Below, one piece after another: positions 53,659 to 62,566 of a stretch of 64,000 nt of DNA. Position numbers and translations under genes: made by a program. The number at the start of each line of letters is the position of its first letter. Positions within the stretch are counted from its first letter, which is position 1. The stretch comes from Kocuria carniphila. Lineage in GTDB: Bacteria; Actinomycetota; Actinomycetes; Actinomycetales; Micrococcaceae. The notes beneath the pieces were generated by a model, which did no database searches, was not told the origin of the DNA, and saw only the letters and a program-made list of their open reading frames with translations. The DNA is taken from the NCBI RefSeq assembly GCF_004136555.1, contig NZ_NOIT01000009.1, positions 1 through 64,000 on the forward strand. Reading direction: 5' to 3'.

Positions 53659-54639
53659 CTAGCGCAACTGCTGATCCAACCAGCACATCCACTGGGCTCG
53701 ACGGTCTGGGTGCCTGAGGTCGTCCCAGGTCAGCACTCGCACCTTCCATCCAGCATCACGAAAGCGTTCGAGCCTGTAGTTCTCGTCCCGGTAGATCTGA
53801 GTGTCGATTGCGTGGTCATTGCTGTTGTATTCGAGGGCCGTCCGCTTGGCGACCCATGCGAGGTCGGGGAATCGTTCCCGGCCATCCAGCATCACCAGTG
53901 GGTTCATGCTGGGCGGCGGGAAGCCGTTCTTGAGGACCAGCAATCGAGTCAACGTTTCGGGTGAAGACCACGTGCGTTCCACCGCGTGGCTCAGAAGTCT
54001 GGCGATTCGACAGGCGGAGCGTGAGCGTGGGGGAAGCAGGGCGAGAGTCCGCGAGATTTCTTCACGGTCGAACGGTTTCAGCCAGATCTTGTTGGTGACC
54101 TGGATCCGGTGCGCCAGCAGGTAGTCCAAACAGGCAATGATTCGCCACGCGGACAGGTAAGGGGCGGCCACGGTCAGTGCTTCGATCGGATGGGTGAGGG
54201 CGCACTCCGATGGACCCAAGTACGGGTTCAGCCCATAGGACTTGGTCATTGTGGCACCACCCAGCTCTGACGTGGGGCGGTAACGGTTCCAGGCCAGGTG
54301 GGGTGAGCCCATGGCGCTCACAAAGGCGCGTGCTCGCGGAGCGGGTTCGTGTCCGAGCGTCGGATTGATCCAGTGTTGAGTGGAGTCGACGGGCACCTTG
54401 TACAACCGCAATGCGTGGAGGCCGGTGATCGGCAAGCCGCTCATGTTCCGCCGGAAGTGTCGGTGCAGCAGCACGGAGAGCATCGCGGGTTCGTAATGCT
54501 CTGGCTTGTGGAACCAGTATCCGCGGGTCAGGCGCACCATGGCGGGGTCCGCGTTGAGCTGAGGAGCGCGCAGACCCCAGTCGACCGTCGGCAACACATC
54601 TGGCAACGGGTCGAAACTCAGTACTCGAGCGGCTTTCAT
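53659..54639 (-). CDS. DUF559-like protein with a C-terminal endonuclease-type domain
   Basis: A 326-aa protein. The last 100 residues have the Vsr/DUF559 layout: PDLAWVAKRTALEYNSNDH, a 10-residue gap, then ENYRLERFRDAGWKVRVLTWDDL. The Asp, Glu and nearby residues could be a PD-(D/E)xK-like metal site. The N-terminal 200 residues are rich in Leu/Arg and His and resemble the DNA-binding-like part of actinobacterial AbiEi/DUF559 proteins. The function is unknown; such genes vary between strains and may belong to defence. No partner gene is adjacent. Confidence 0.72.
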   Translation of the reverse strand: MKAARVLSFDPLPDVLPTVDWGLRAPQLNADPAMVRLTRGYWFHKPEHYEPAMLSVLLHRHFRRNMSGLPITGLHALRLYKVPVDSTQHWINPTLGHEPAPRARAFVSAMGSPHLAWNRYRPTSELGGATMTKSYGLNPYLGPSECALTHPIEALTVAAPYLSAWRIIACLDYLLAHRIQVTNKIWLKPFDREEISRTLALLPPRSRSACRIARLLSHAVERTWSSPETLTRLLVLKNGFPPPSMNPLVMLDGRERFPDLAWVAKRTALEYNSNDHAIDTQIYRDENYRLERFRDAGWKVRVLTWDDLRHPDRRAQWMCWLDQQLR

Positions 54640-54679
54640 GACCGCGACTGTAGGCGGTCTCGGGGTCGGTCAGTTCGAG

Positions 54680-54688
54680 TTATCCACA
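54680..54688 (+). promoter_or_regulatory. Single perfect DnaA box
   Basis: TTATCCACA, 41 bases upstream of the DUF559-like start. One box alone does not mark an origin; it could be chance or titrate DnaA. Confidence 0.4.
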
Positions 54689-54728
54689 GGCACTTCTGCC
54701 GACTGTGCTAACTCTCCGGTTGAGCCCC

Positions 54729-54794
54729 ACCATTTCATCCTGCCTTACTGCCCGGTAGGGCGGGTTACTTTGCCGTAAGGCGGCATCAGATGGT
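54729..54794 (+). repeat. 66-bp extragenic palindromic element, copy B
   Basis: Bounded by ACCAT and ATGGT, with CTTACTG, CGGTAG and GGTTACTTTGCCGTA inside. Same orientation as copy A. The rest of the 54640-55005 spacer holds only GC-rich filler and the terminator at 54956. Confidence 0.85.
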
Positions 54795-54955
54795 CGGCCG
54801 CGATGGCCGGCTGAGCTGCGACGCCGGCCGGACCCGGCGGACCCGGCGGGCGGGGAGGCGGCGTGGCCCTAGGCGGCAGCGGGGGCACTAGCGGTGGGGT
54901 GGGGAGGATGAGCCAGGGTGATGGGGGCGGGAAATGAGGGGGCAGAGGCGGGTGG

Positions 54956-54998
54956 CGCGAGCGGCGTCGTCGTCGATTGATTGCCGACGCCGCTCGCG
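54956..54998 (-). terminator. Terminator after the MetE-like gene, made of inverted motifs
   Basis: Perfect 14-bp stem CGCGAGCGGCGTCG (54956-54969) with 54985-54998. The left arm is part of an exact 14-mer motif (54959-54972). It lies seven bases after the stop codon. Confidence 0.85.
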
Positions 54999-55005
54999 AA
55001 CCTTG

Positions 55006-56217
55006 CTAGAACAAGCGCTCGGTCGCGAGGCGCGCGCCTTCGACCAGGGAGCCGAGCTTGGCCAACGCGATCGAGGGGTGGAGGCGACCGCCCAGGCCAC
55101 AGTCAGTGGAGGCGATGACGTTCTCGCGACCCACCACGGACGCGTACTGCTCGATGCGGTCGGCCACGAGCTCCGGGTGCTCCACCACGTTGGTCGAGTG
55201 GGAGACGAAACCGGGGTAGACCACCTTGCCCTCGGGGAGCGTGTGGTCCTTCCAGACCTTCCACTCGTGGCCGTGGCGGGGGCTGGACGCCTCGAAGCTG
55301 TAGCCGCCCGCGTTGATGGTGAGCATGAGGTCCACCAGGTACTTGAACTCGAGGTCTGTGGTGTGCGGGCCGTGCCACGAACCCCAGCACAGGTGGAAGC
55401 GGATCTGGTCCTCGGGGAGGTCGCGCAGGGCGTAGTTGAGGGCGTCCACGCGGATCTTGGTGAAGGCCAGGTAGTCCTCCACGGTGGGCTCGGGGTTGAT
55501 CTGGTCCCAGGACTCGGCGATGGAGGGGTCGTCGATCTGAACGGTCAGGCCGGCATCGATGATGGCCTTGTACTCCTCGCGCATGGCGTCCGCGCAGGCG
55601 TACACGAGCTCTTCGTCGGTCGAGTAGTACTCGTTGCGGACACGTGCGCAGGAACCCGGGGACAACGCGGCCACGAAACCCTGCTGGGCTCCGGTCTCGA
55701 CCATTGCGTCCTTGAGACGGCGGATGTCGCCGGCCACGGCTTCCTGACCGGCGTAGGTCAGCGGCCCGGTGATCTTGGGCTGGGCGACCGAGGCGCGGTG
55801 CGCGAGAACTCCGGCCGTGGGGTCCTCGTAGGCGTCGCGGAAACGAGCGCGGTCGCGGCGGTCCGGGAAGCTGGTCAGAACGATGTTGCCGGGGGAGGAG
55901 CGCTTGACCTCGGCGTCCTGCCAGCGGTCCTCGTTGGTGGGGGTCAATCCGCCCAGTCGGGAGAACGAGTAGTTCCACCACGCGCCGTAATCCACGGAGG
56001 AGGACATGGTGTGGCCGTATTCGCCGTCGTTGACGATGTCCAGACCGATCTCGCGCTGCTTGCGGACGATGTCGATCACGCCGTTATCGAGCGCGGCATC
56101 CAACTCCTGAGCGGTGGCTTCACCCTCCTGGAAGCGCTTGTTGGCCTCCAGCAAATCGGGGGTGCGGGGCAGCGATCCCACGTGGGTGGTCTGAATACGA
56201 TCGGTGTTCTGAGGCAT
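55006..56217 (-). CDS. Cobalamin-independent methionine synthase (MetE C-terminal-like) protein
   Basis: A 403-aa single-domain protein of the UROD/MetE superfamily. The opening TTHVGSLPRTPDLLEA, central FHLCWGSWHGPH and closing ASTDCGLGGRLHPSIALAKLGSLVEGA match the catalytic (zinc-binding His/Cys) half of MetE. Full MetE is about 750 aa, so it is a short form of the YxjG/core-MetE type. Methyl transfer to homocysteine or a related thiol is likely; the donor is not known. It is monocistronic. Confidence 0.86.
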   Translation of the reverse strand: MPQNTDRIQTTHVGSLPRTPDLLEANKRFQEGEATAQELDAALDNGVIDIVRKQREIGLDIVNDGEYGHTMSSSVDYGAWWNYSFSRLGGLTPTNEDRWQDAEVKRSSPGNIVLTSFPDRRDRARFRDAYEDPTAGVLAHRASVAQPKITGPLTYAGQEAVAGDIRRLKDAMVETGAQQGFVAALSPGSCARVRNEYYSTDEELVYACADAMREEYKAIIDAGLTVQIDDPSIAESWDQINPEPTVEDYLAFTKIRVDALNYALRDLPEDQIRFHLCWGSWHGPHTTDLEFKYLVDLMLTINAGGYSFEASSPRHGHEWKVWKDHTLPEGKVVYPGFVSHSTNVVEHPELVADRIEQYASVVGRENVIASTDCGLGGRLHPSIALAKLGSLVEGARLATERLF

Positions 56218-56414
56218 GAACTAGCAGTCCTTTCCATCGGTCCTGGCGGTAGCACCGTGGGCTCAATCCCGGGTTGCTGCGGCGTCGACGAGCCAGATCT
56301 CTCGGCCGCTCTGGATGGGTACTCACTCATCAAACAACATGCATGGGTGGTCGGGCCAATTGTGGCGCGCGTAATGTGTGGGACGTAGATCACCCATTAC
56401 CGAGGAGTTGGGGC

Positions 56415-57167
56415 ATGTCGGACAGCACTCTCAAGGGCAAGAAAGCACTGGTCACGGGCGGTGCGAGTGGCATCGGCGCGGCAGCGGTTCGGGCCCTCGC
56501 GCAACGCGGCGCCCACGCGATCGTGGCCGACATCGACCCCGCCGCCGCCGAGACCATGGCACAAGAAGTCGGCGGAGAGGCGTGGGCCGTTGACCTCACC
56601 GACACCGCAGCGCTCGCGGACCTGAGTCTCGACGTGGATGTGCTGGTCAACAACGCCGGGATTCAAAAGGTCGCGGCAGTCCAGGACTTCGATCCCGCTG
56701 ACTTCCACAGGATCCTCACGCTCATGCTCGAGTCCCCGTTCCTGCTGATCCGCGCCGCCCTGCCCCACATGTACGAGCGCGAGTGGGGTCGGATCATCAA
56801 CGTGTCCTCGATTCACGGTCTGCGCGCCTCAGCGTTCAAATCCGCGTACGTCGCCGCGAAGCACGGTTTGGAGGGGCTGTCCAAGGCCGTGGCCCTGGAG
56901 GGCGCTCCGCACGGTGTGACCAGCAACTGCGTGAACCCCAGCTACGTGCGCACGCCTCTGGTCGACAAGCAGATCAAGGACCAGGCGGCCACCCACGGAA
57001 TCCCCGAGGACGAAGTGGTCGAGAAGATCATGCTCACCGAATCAGCGATCAAACGCCTGGTCGAGCCGGAGGAGGTTGGCGAGCTCATTGCCTTCCTGGC
57101 CGGTCCCTCCGCCGGCATGGTCACCGGTGCCGCCTACACGATGGACGGCGGCTGGACGGCGTCCTAG
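56415..57167 (+). CDS. bdhA: 3-hydroxybutyrate dehydrogenase (SDR family)
   Basis: A 250-aa short-chain dehydrogenase. The cofactor motif is VTGGASGIGAAAV; NNAG, Ser in INVSSIHG and the YxxxK pair (AYVAAKHGLEGL) are in place. The SIHGLRASAFKSAYVAAKHG and CVNPSYVRTPLV segments are typical of D-3-hydroxybutyrate dehydrogenases. It would make acetoacetate for the scoAB-atoB genes. GAGGAG lies seven bases before the ATG. It overlaps the convergent M23 gene by CTAG. Confidence 0.9.
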   Translation: MSDSTLKGKKALVTGGASGIGAAAVRALAQRGAHAIVADIDPAAAETMAQEVGGEAWAVDLTDTAALADLSLDVDVLVNNAGIQKVAAVQDFDPADFHRILTLMLESPFLLIRAALPHMYEREWGRIINVSSIHGLRASAFKSAYVAAKHGLEGLSKAVALEGAPHGVTSNCVNPSYVRTPLVDKQIKDQAATHGIPEDEVVEKIMLTESAIKRLVEPEEVGELIAFLAGPSAGMVTGAAYTMDGGWTAS

Positions 57168-57811
57168 CCAGATGGCACCGGGCGCTCCGGGCCGTCGCCC
57201 ACGATCTGACCGTTGCGGGGTAGGCCGTCCGGAAATGACAGGGGTAAGCCAACAGCCTGAGCGAAATCCAGAGAATCGACCGCCTGCACATGCACATGCA
57301 CGTGCGGTTCGGTGCTGTTCCCAGAATTTCCGAATTGGGCAACTGCGGTCCCAGCCTGAATGCTCTGGCCAACTCGAACCCTGATGCTGCCTTGCCGCAG
57401 GTGGCACAGTGCTACGTACTGGCCGCTGAAGGAATCCTGCACCACCACGTAATTTCCAGCCAACGCGCCCCATCCGGCGGCGACGCGGCAGGCTTGGGTC
57501 AGCGCGTAACCAACGGAGGACAACCCGCGGAAGGCGTCGTGATCTTCGGCGTGGTCGTCCGCCAGAACCACCGTGCCGGTCACGGGTGAAATGACCGGTT
57601 GTCCGAAACCGACGAACTTCTCGGGAGCCTCCGTGCGCAACAGCGACGTGCCAGTGAACCTGGCCGAACGGTTCTGTCCATCCACCGGCACAAAATCCAT
57701 CGCGAAACTGGTGCCGAACCGATCGGTTCCGTGGCTCGGCACTCGATTCGCGGGGCTGTTCTGCACCAGGCACCGCCCGTGGAACGGATAGTCGAGTTCC
57801 ATGCCCTTCAT
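57164..57811 (-). CDS. M23-family (LytM-type) peptidase without signal peptide
   Basis: A 215-aa protein. The LytM core is GTDRFGTSFAMDFV and the C-terminal HVHVHVQ (HxH zinc site), with GNYVVVQ and FGNSGNST between. Some zinc ligands are altered: the first His of the usual SHGTHxFGT motif is replaced by Asp (GTDRFG). No signal peptide or anchor is visible. It may be a divergent or inactive peptidoglycan hydrolase. Start at 57811 (MKGMELDYPF) is tentative; ATG 57802 is possible. Confidence 0.78.
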   Translation of the reverse strand: MKGMELDYPFHGRCLVQNSPANRVPSHGTDRFGTSFAMDFVPVDGQNRSARFTGTSLLRTEAPEKFVGFGQPVISPVTGTVVLADDHAEDHDAFRGLSSVGYALTQACRVAAGWGALAGNYVVVQDSFSGQYVALCHLRQGSIRVRVGQSIQAGTAVAQFGNSGNSTEPHVHVHVQAVDSLDFAQAVGLPLSFPDGLPRNGQIVGDGPERPVPSG

Positions 57812-57845
57812 TCTTGCCCGTCCGGCGACTCGTGGGAATAGGCCA

Positions 57846-57897
57846 CGACGCCGCTCACACACCCCGGCACGCACGGCGGGTGGGCCGAGCGGCGTCG
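57846..57897. repeat. Inverted motif pair upstream of the M23 gene
   Basis: CGACGCCGCTC (57846-57856) and GAGCGGCGTCG (57887-57897) form an 11-bp stem with a 30-base loop. It lies in the promoter region of the M23 gene, not behind a gene, so a terminator role is doubtful. Confidence 0.65.
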
Positions 57898-57901
57898 GCG
57901 A

Positions 57902-57967
57902 ACCATTTCGTCAGGGGTTACGACAAAGTAACCGGGTCTACTGCGCAGTAAGCCCTCATCACATGGT
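57902..57967 (-). repeat. 66-bp extragenic palindromic element, copy C (inverted)
   Basis: Its complement aligns base for base with copies A and B. Internal hairpins GGTTAC-GACAAA-GTAACC and TACTGCGCAGTA are perfect here. It starts four bases after the inverted motif pair. Confidence 0.85.
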
Positions 57968-57985
57968 CCGGCCCGTACGCCACGC

Positions 57986-57999
57986 CGACGACGCCGCCC
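57986..57999 (-). repeat. CGACGACGCCGCCC motif after the IclR gene
   Basis: Twelve of 14 bases of the dispersed motif, 25 bases after the iclR stop codon; unpaired. Confidence 0.6.
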
Positions 58000-58023
58000 G
58001 CACACCCTTCCAGGCCCGGCACC

Positions 58024-58842
58024 TTACGCCGAGGGCGCCCCGGTGCGCAGGGCCGTGGACAATTTGTGCGCCTGATCGAGCAGCGCCGCGCCCAGTTGGG
58101 GGCGGCGTTCGGCGCGGAATCTTGATTCGATGCCGGTCAATGACAGGGCGTACCGGGGTTGTCCGGAGGCATCGAACACCGCGGCGGCCATGCCCCATGA
58201 CCCTTCGACAATGCGTCCCGGATTCAGGGACCAACCGTGGTCGCGAACGCGGGCGACGAGTTTGCGGACGTGTGCGTCGCCGTGCTGAGAGCCGAGGCGT
58301 TGCCGTTCGTCCCGGGTGTCCGCTAGGGCGGTTTCGAGCTGATCCGGCGGGAGTTGACCGAGGATCGCGATCCCCGCGGACGCCACGCCCAGCGGGAGGC
58401 GGAGCCCTTCGTAAAGCACATGGGAGCGGACCGGAAACGACCCCTCGACGCGGGCCAGACAGATGACTTCGTTGCCGCGGCGGGCAGAGAAGAACGCGGA
58501 TTCACCCGTGGCCTCCGCGAGGCGCTGCAGGCACGGGGTGGCGAGTTCCTGAGCCGGATAGCGCTGGGCCGCCACGGTGCCCAGGATGTGGAGTTCGGGT
58601 CCGAGCGCCCAGTTGCCGTTCTCGGTGCGGTCGACCAGGCCTTCATCGGCCAGCGCCGTCAGGAGCCTATGGGTGGTGGGCCTGGTCAGTCCGGTGTGGA
58701 GCGCAATTGCCGCGGTAGAGCCAGCCGTTTCACTCGCGGCAACCGCCTGCAGGATGGCCGCCACCCGGGCCACGACCTGAGTGCCCCTCTGGGTATGCGG
58801 TGAGCGGGAGTGCGACGAGGTATTGGAATCCGGTGTTGTCAT
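58024..58842 (-). CDS. IclR-family regulator
   Basis: A 272-aa regulator. The winged HTH (about 25-85) includes AGSTAAIALHTGLTRPTTHRLLTALADEGLVDR; the effector domain has the IclR signature LPLGVASAGIAILGQLP. ATG 58842 has AGGGGA upstream. It is divergent from scoA-scoB-atoB, so control of that operon (and possibly of the CitE-like gene) by a keto acid is likely. Confidence 0.92.
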   Translation of the reverse strand: MTTPDSNTSSHSRSPHTQRGTQVVARVAAILQAVAASETAGSTAAIALHTGLTRPTTHRLLTALADEGLVDRTENGNWALGPELHILGTVAAQRYPAQELATPCLQRLAEATGESAFFSARRGNEVICLARVEGSFPVRSHVLYEGLRLPLGVASAGIAILGQLPPDQLETALADTRDERQRLGSQHGDAHVRKLVARVRDHGWSLNPGRIVEGSWGMAAAVFDASGQPRYALSLTGIESRFRAERRPQLGAALLDQAHKLSTALRTGAPSA

Positions 58843-58878
58843 CGTCGTCCCCTGGCTTGGAGCTGTCGCGAAGTTGTT

Positions 58879-58917
58879 CACATTATGGACAGACTAGACG
58901 CTGTTTTTCAGAATGTG
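58879..58917. promoter_or_regulatory. Inverted repeat in the IclR/scoA divergent region
   Basis: CACATT (58879-58884) and AATGTG (58912-58917) flank a 27-base spacer upstream of scoA. Possible IclR half-sites; weak. Confidence 0.35.
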
Positions 58918-59009
58918 AGGACTTGCCCGGAAGAATGCGGAAGTTCATTGACCAGGATGTGGGCGCTTCCTACGCTGAGATGGAGATCACACATTACGAA
59001 AGGGTGACC

Positions 59010-59753
59010 GTGTCCAAACTCAGAGACAACGTTGCCGAACTCCTGGCCGACACACTGCGGGACGGCATGACCCTGGCCGTGGGTGGCTTTGGCCTGTCCG
59101 GTATCCCGCGGGACCTCATCGAAGCGGTGAGGGACAGCGGCGTGAAAGACCTGACCGTGGTGTCCAACAACATGGGCGTGGACGGCAAAGGCCTGGGACT
59201 GCTGCTCGAGAACAAGCAAGTCACCAAGGTTTTGTCTTCCTACGTGGGGGAGAACAAGGAGTTCGCCCGTCAGTACTTGGAGGGTGAGCTCGACGTCGAG
59301 TTCACACCCCAGGGAACGCTTGCCGAGCGGCTGCGGGCCGGCGGTGCGGGAATCCCCGCGTTCTACACAGCCACCGGTGTTGGCACCTTGGTTGCCGAGG
59401 GCAAGCCGACCGCGGAGTTCGACGGCCGAACCTATGTTCAGGAACGCGGGATCGTCGCTGACGTGGCTCTGGTGCACGCGTGGCAGGGAGATACGGACGG
59501 CAACCTGATCTACCGCCGCACCTCGCGGAACTTCAACCCGGTGTGCGCTGCCTCCGGCAAGGTCACCTTTGCCGAGGTCGAGAACATCGTGGAACCGGGC
59601 GAGCTGGATCCGGACCACATCGTGACGCCCGGTGTGTACGTGCAGCACGTGGTGCAGTACTCGGGTGCTCCCAAAGACATCGAGCAGCGGACCACGCGAC
59701 CGAGGCCGGGCGCGGCGACGTCGTCGGCCGAATCGGAAGGAGGCGCGGCATGA
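59010..59753 (+). CDS. scoA: 3-oxoacid CoA-transferase subunit A
   Basis: A 247-aa subunit A of a family I CoA transferase. It contains the glycine-rich CoA loop [10 protein letters not shown] and [22 protein letters not shown]. With subunit B it moves CoA from succinyl-CoA to acetoacetate (or 3-oxoadipate). GTG 59010 has AAAGGG upstream. It ends within ATGA of scoB. The last 25 residues are variable and overlie a variant motif (GCGACGTCGTCG). Confidence 0.93.
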   Translation: MSKLRDNVAELLADTLRDGMTLAVGGFGLSGIPRDLIEAVRDSGVKDLTVVSNNMGVDGKGLGLLLENKQVTKVLSSYVGENKEFARQYLEGELDVEFTPQGTLAERLRAGGAGIPAFYTATGVGTLVAEGKPTAEFDGRTYVQERGIVADVALVHAWQGDTDGNLIYRRTSRNFNPVCAASGKVTFAEVENIVEPGELDPDHIVTPGVYVQHVVQYSGAPKDIEQRTTRPRPGAATSSAESEGGAA

Positions 59754-60427
59754 GCTGGACGCGCGACGAGATGGCGGCCATTGCGGCGTCGGAACTCAAC
59801 GACGGCGACTACGTGAACCTGGGTATCGGCATCCCCACGATGGTGGCCAACAACCTGCCCGAGGGCGTGAGCGTGGTGCTGCAGTCCGAGAACGGTGTGC
59901 TGGGCATGGGGCCGTTCCCGTATGAGGGCGATGAGGACCCGGACCTGATCAACGCCGGCAAGCAGACCATTACTCTGCAGGACGGTGCGGCGATCTTCGA
60001 CTCGGCCACGTCCTTCGGAATGATCCGAGGCGGCCACGTGAAGATGGCGATCCTGGGTGCCATGCAGGTCTCCGAACAGGGGGATCTGGCTAATTGGATG
60101 ATCCCCGGCAAGATGGTCAAGGGCATGGGTGGCGCCATGGACCTTGTGGCCGGAACCCCGCGTGTGCTGGTCTTGACGGAACACGTGGCCAAGGACGGTT
60201 CGGCCAAGATCAAGCGCGAATGCGACTTGCCGCTGACCGGCGTGGGCGTGGTGGACCGGATTGTCACGGACTTGTGCGTCTTCGACGTGGAGGATGGCGG
60301 GTTGGTGCTGCGGACCCTGGCCCCGGACGTGACCGAAGAAGAAGTGGCAGAAAAAACCGAAGCGAAGTACCGGGTTGACCTTGTGGACGTCACCCCGGAT
60401 TCCGTTCCCGTACAGGAGGACAAATGA
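59750..60427 (+). CDS. scoB: 3-oxoacid CoA-transferase subunit B
   Basis: A 225-aa subunit B carrying the catalytic Glu in [25 protein letters not shown] and the [32 protein letters not shown] segment are typical. AAGGAGG precedes the ATG. It overlaps scoA and atoB by four bases each, so all three are one translational unit. The neighbour atoB favours acetoacetate over 3-oxoadipate. Confidence 0.93.
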   Translation: MSWTRDEMAAIAASELNDGDYVNLGIGIPTMVANNLPEGVSVVLQSENGVLGMGPFPYEGDEDPDLINAGKQTITLQDGAAIFDSATSFGMIRGGHVKMAILGAMQVSEQGDLANWMIPGKMVKGMGGAMDLVAGTPRVLVLTEHVAKDGSAKIKRECDLPLTGVGVVDRIVTDLCVFDVEDGGLVLRTLAPDVTEEEVAEKTEAKYRVDLVDVTPDSVPVQEDK

Positions 60428-61614
60428 CCGAGAACGCCAATGATGTTGTGATCGTCAATGGGGCGCGTACCCCGCAGGGCAAGCTGATGGGCACGCTCGC
60501 GTCCCTGAGCGCGGTGGAGCTTGGGGCGCACGCCATCAAGCACGCTGTGGAGCGCTCGGGTATTGCCCCTGACACCGTGGATTACGTGTACATGGGCAAC
60601 GTGGTGCAGGCCGGAAACGGCCAGAACCCCGCAAAACAGGCCGCCGTGGAAGCGGGTCTGCCCATGACCGTGCCCGCCATGACGTTGAACAAGGTGTGCC
60701 TGTCCGGGCTGGTCGCGGTGACCGAGGCGGCCCGCATGATTCGCGCCGGCGAGGCCTCCGTGGTGGTGGCCGGCGGCATGGAATCCATGACCAGCGCGCC
60801 GCACCTGTCCCTGGGCGCTCGCAAGGGCAAGGCCTACGGCGACATGACCCTGGCCGATTCGCTGGCCAATGACGGTCTGGTCGACGCCGCTTTGGGGGTT
60901 GCGATGGGCGAGCTCACCGAGACGGGCAATTCCGAGCGCTCGATCGGCCGCGAACAGCAGGACCAGGTCGCGGCACGTAGCCACCAGCTGGCGGGTGAGG
61001 CGCAGTCCTCGGGTGTGTTCGCGGACGAGATCGCGCCGCTGGAGATCCCGCAGCGCAAGGGCGATCCGGTCACGGTGTCCGAGGATCAGGGTGTTCGTCC
61101 CGAGTCCACGGCCGAGGGCCTCGGCAAGTTGCGCGCTGCGTTCACCAAGGACGGCACGATCACTGCCGGCAACTCGTCCCCGATTTCGGACGGTGCCGCG
61201 GCCGTTGTGCTGACGACGCGCGCCTACGCGGAGGAGCACGGTCTGTCCTGGCTGGCCGTGGTGGGCAAGCCGGGTCAGGTTGCGGGTCCGGATACGTCCC
61301 TGCACTCCCAGCCGTCGCGAGCCATTGAGCATGCGCTGGAACGCGCTGGGTGGTCCGTGGATGAGCTGGATTTCGTGGAAATCAACGAGGCATTCGCGGC
61401 AGTCTCCGTGCAGTCGGTCGATGACCTGGGGATTCCGTTGGAGAAGGCCAATATCCATGGCGGTGCCATTGCCTTGGGCCACCCGATCGGCGCGTCCGGT
61501 GCTCGTCTGGCGCTGCACGCGGCTCTCGAGCTGGCACGCCGGGGTTCCGGCAAGGCGGCCGTGTCGCTGTGTGGCGGCGGCGGTCAGGGTGAGGCGTTGC
61601 TGTTGAGCCGCTAA
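60424..61614 (+). CDS. atoB: Acetyl-CoA C-acetyltransferase
   Basis: A 396-aa thiolase. The nucleophile Cys92 is in [24 protein letters not shown] (His) and [12 protein letters not shown] (Cys) complete the site. It splits acetoacetyl-CoA made by scoAB into two acetyl-CoA. It overlaps scoB by four bases and ends the ketone-body operon. Confidence 0.94.
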   Translation: MTENANDVVIVNGARTPQGKLMGTLASLSAVELGAHAIKHAVERSGIAPDTVDYVYMGNVVQAGNGQNPAKQAAVEAGLPMTVPAMTLNKVCLSGLVAVTEAARMIRAGEASVVVAGGMESMTSAPHLSLGARKGKAYGDMTLADSLANDGLVDAALGVAMGELTETGNSERSIGREQQDQVAARSHQLAGEAQSSGVFADEIAPLEIPQRKGDPVTVSEDQGVRPESTAEGLGKLRAAFTKDGTITAGNSSPISDGAAAVVLTTRAYAEEHGLSWLAVVGKPGQVAGPDTSLHSQPSRAIEHALERAGWSVDELDFVEINEAFAAVSVQSVDDLGIPLEKANIHGGAIALGHPIGASGARLALHAALELARRGSGKAAVSLCGGGGQGEALLLSR

Positions 61615-61631
61615 TGCAGTGACGTTTCCGC

Positions 61632-61669
61632 AATCCGGATAATGGAATAGTTATTCCATTATCCGGATT
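61632..61669. promoter_or_regulatory. 18-bp perfect dyad between atoB and the CitE-like gene
   Basis: AATCCGGATAATGGAATA (61632-61649) and its complement (61652-61669) with a two-base centre. The core TGGAATAGTTATTCCA resembles the E. coli IclR box as I recall it. It could also act as the atoB terminator, although no T tract follows. Confidence 0.6.
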
Positions 61670-61722
61670 TGTGCTGCATACTCAGTGGACGAGACCCACG
61701 CCACACTCAGGAGATGCGCCCG

Positions 61723-62556
61723 ATGACTCACACCCATGCCTTCAACGGACCGGCTTGGATTGTCGTTCCCGCCGATCAGCCAGAGCAGTTCGCTGAGGCT
61801 GCACAAGCGGCGGACGTGGTGGTGTTGGACCTGCACAACGGCGTGCTGCCGCGGGACAAGGAGTTCGCGCGCCAGTGCATCCTGGAATGCCCGTTGGATC
61901 CGGCCCGCACGGTCATCCGAGTGAACCCGGTGGGGACCGATGAGCATGCTGCAGATCTGCAGGCGTTGGCTTCTACGACCTACCGGCGTGTGGCGGTTCC
62001 CAAGGTTGAATCCGCCGAGCAGCTCGCGGGGCTAGTCGACTACGAAGTCGTGTCCATGATCGAGTCTCCCCATGGTGCCCTGGCGCTGGGCGAGATTGCC
62101 GGCGCGAGCGGCGTCGTCGGCCTCATGTGGGGATCAGAGGACCTGATCGTGAATCTGGGTGGCCTCACGAGCCGCAAGTGCAACGGCGCGCTCCGGGATA
62201 TTTCCCTGCACGTGCGCTCGCAGACGGTGCTGCACGCGGCGGTGGCAGGGATTTTCGCGGTCGACGGGATCTTCCTGGACGTCGAGAACCTTGAGGGACT
62301 GCTGGGCGAGACCCTGGACGCCTCCAGCTCCGGTTTTGCCGCCAAGGGTGGGATGCACGTCTCGCAGATGGCCGTGATCAAGGAAGGGTTCCGCTCCAAG
62401 CCGGACAAGCTCGACTGGGCCCGCGGCGTGGTGGAAGTGGCCGCGGAGCAGCGGGGATCGTTCCGGCATGGGGCGCAGGTCATTGACGCGCCCGTGATCA
62501 CTCTCGCGGAGCGCATGGTGGCTCGCGCCGATGCGAGCGCATCCGTGACGCCCTAG
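61723..62556 (+). CDS. HpcH/HpaI aldolase, CitE-like lyase
   Basis: A 277-aa TIM-barrel protein of the citrate lyase beta-subunit/malyl-CoA lyase group. Features are the opening VVLDLHNGVLPRDKEFAR, metal-site MIESPHGALALGEIA and MWGSEDLIVNLGG. No citrate-lyase alpha or acyl-carrier subunits are nearby, so it probably cleaves a CoA thioester such as citramalyl- or hydroxyacyl-CoA. ATG 61723 has AGGAG nine bases before it. An exact motif copy (62106-62119) lies in the coding sequence as GASGVVG. Confidence 0.85.
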   Translation: MTHTHAFNGPAWIVVPADQPEQFAEAAQAADVVVLDLHNGVLPRDKEFARQCILECPLDPARTVIRVNPVGTDEHAADLQALASTTYRRVAVPKVESAEQLAGLVDYEVVSMIESPHGALALGEIAGASGVVGLMWGSEDLIVNLGGLTSRKCNGALRDISLHVRSQTVLHAAVAGIFAVDGIFLDVENLEGLLGETLDASSSGFAAKGGMHVSQMAVIKEGFRSKPDKLDWARGVVEVAAEQRGSFRHGAQVIDAPVITLAERMVARADASASVTP

Positions 62557-62566
62557 CCTTTCGAGG

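Noticed and set aside
54680-54688. Replication origin at the DnaA box
   Set aside because: A single box with no AT-rich unwinding region, no cluster and no dnaA or dnaN nearby.
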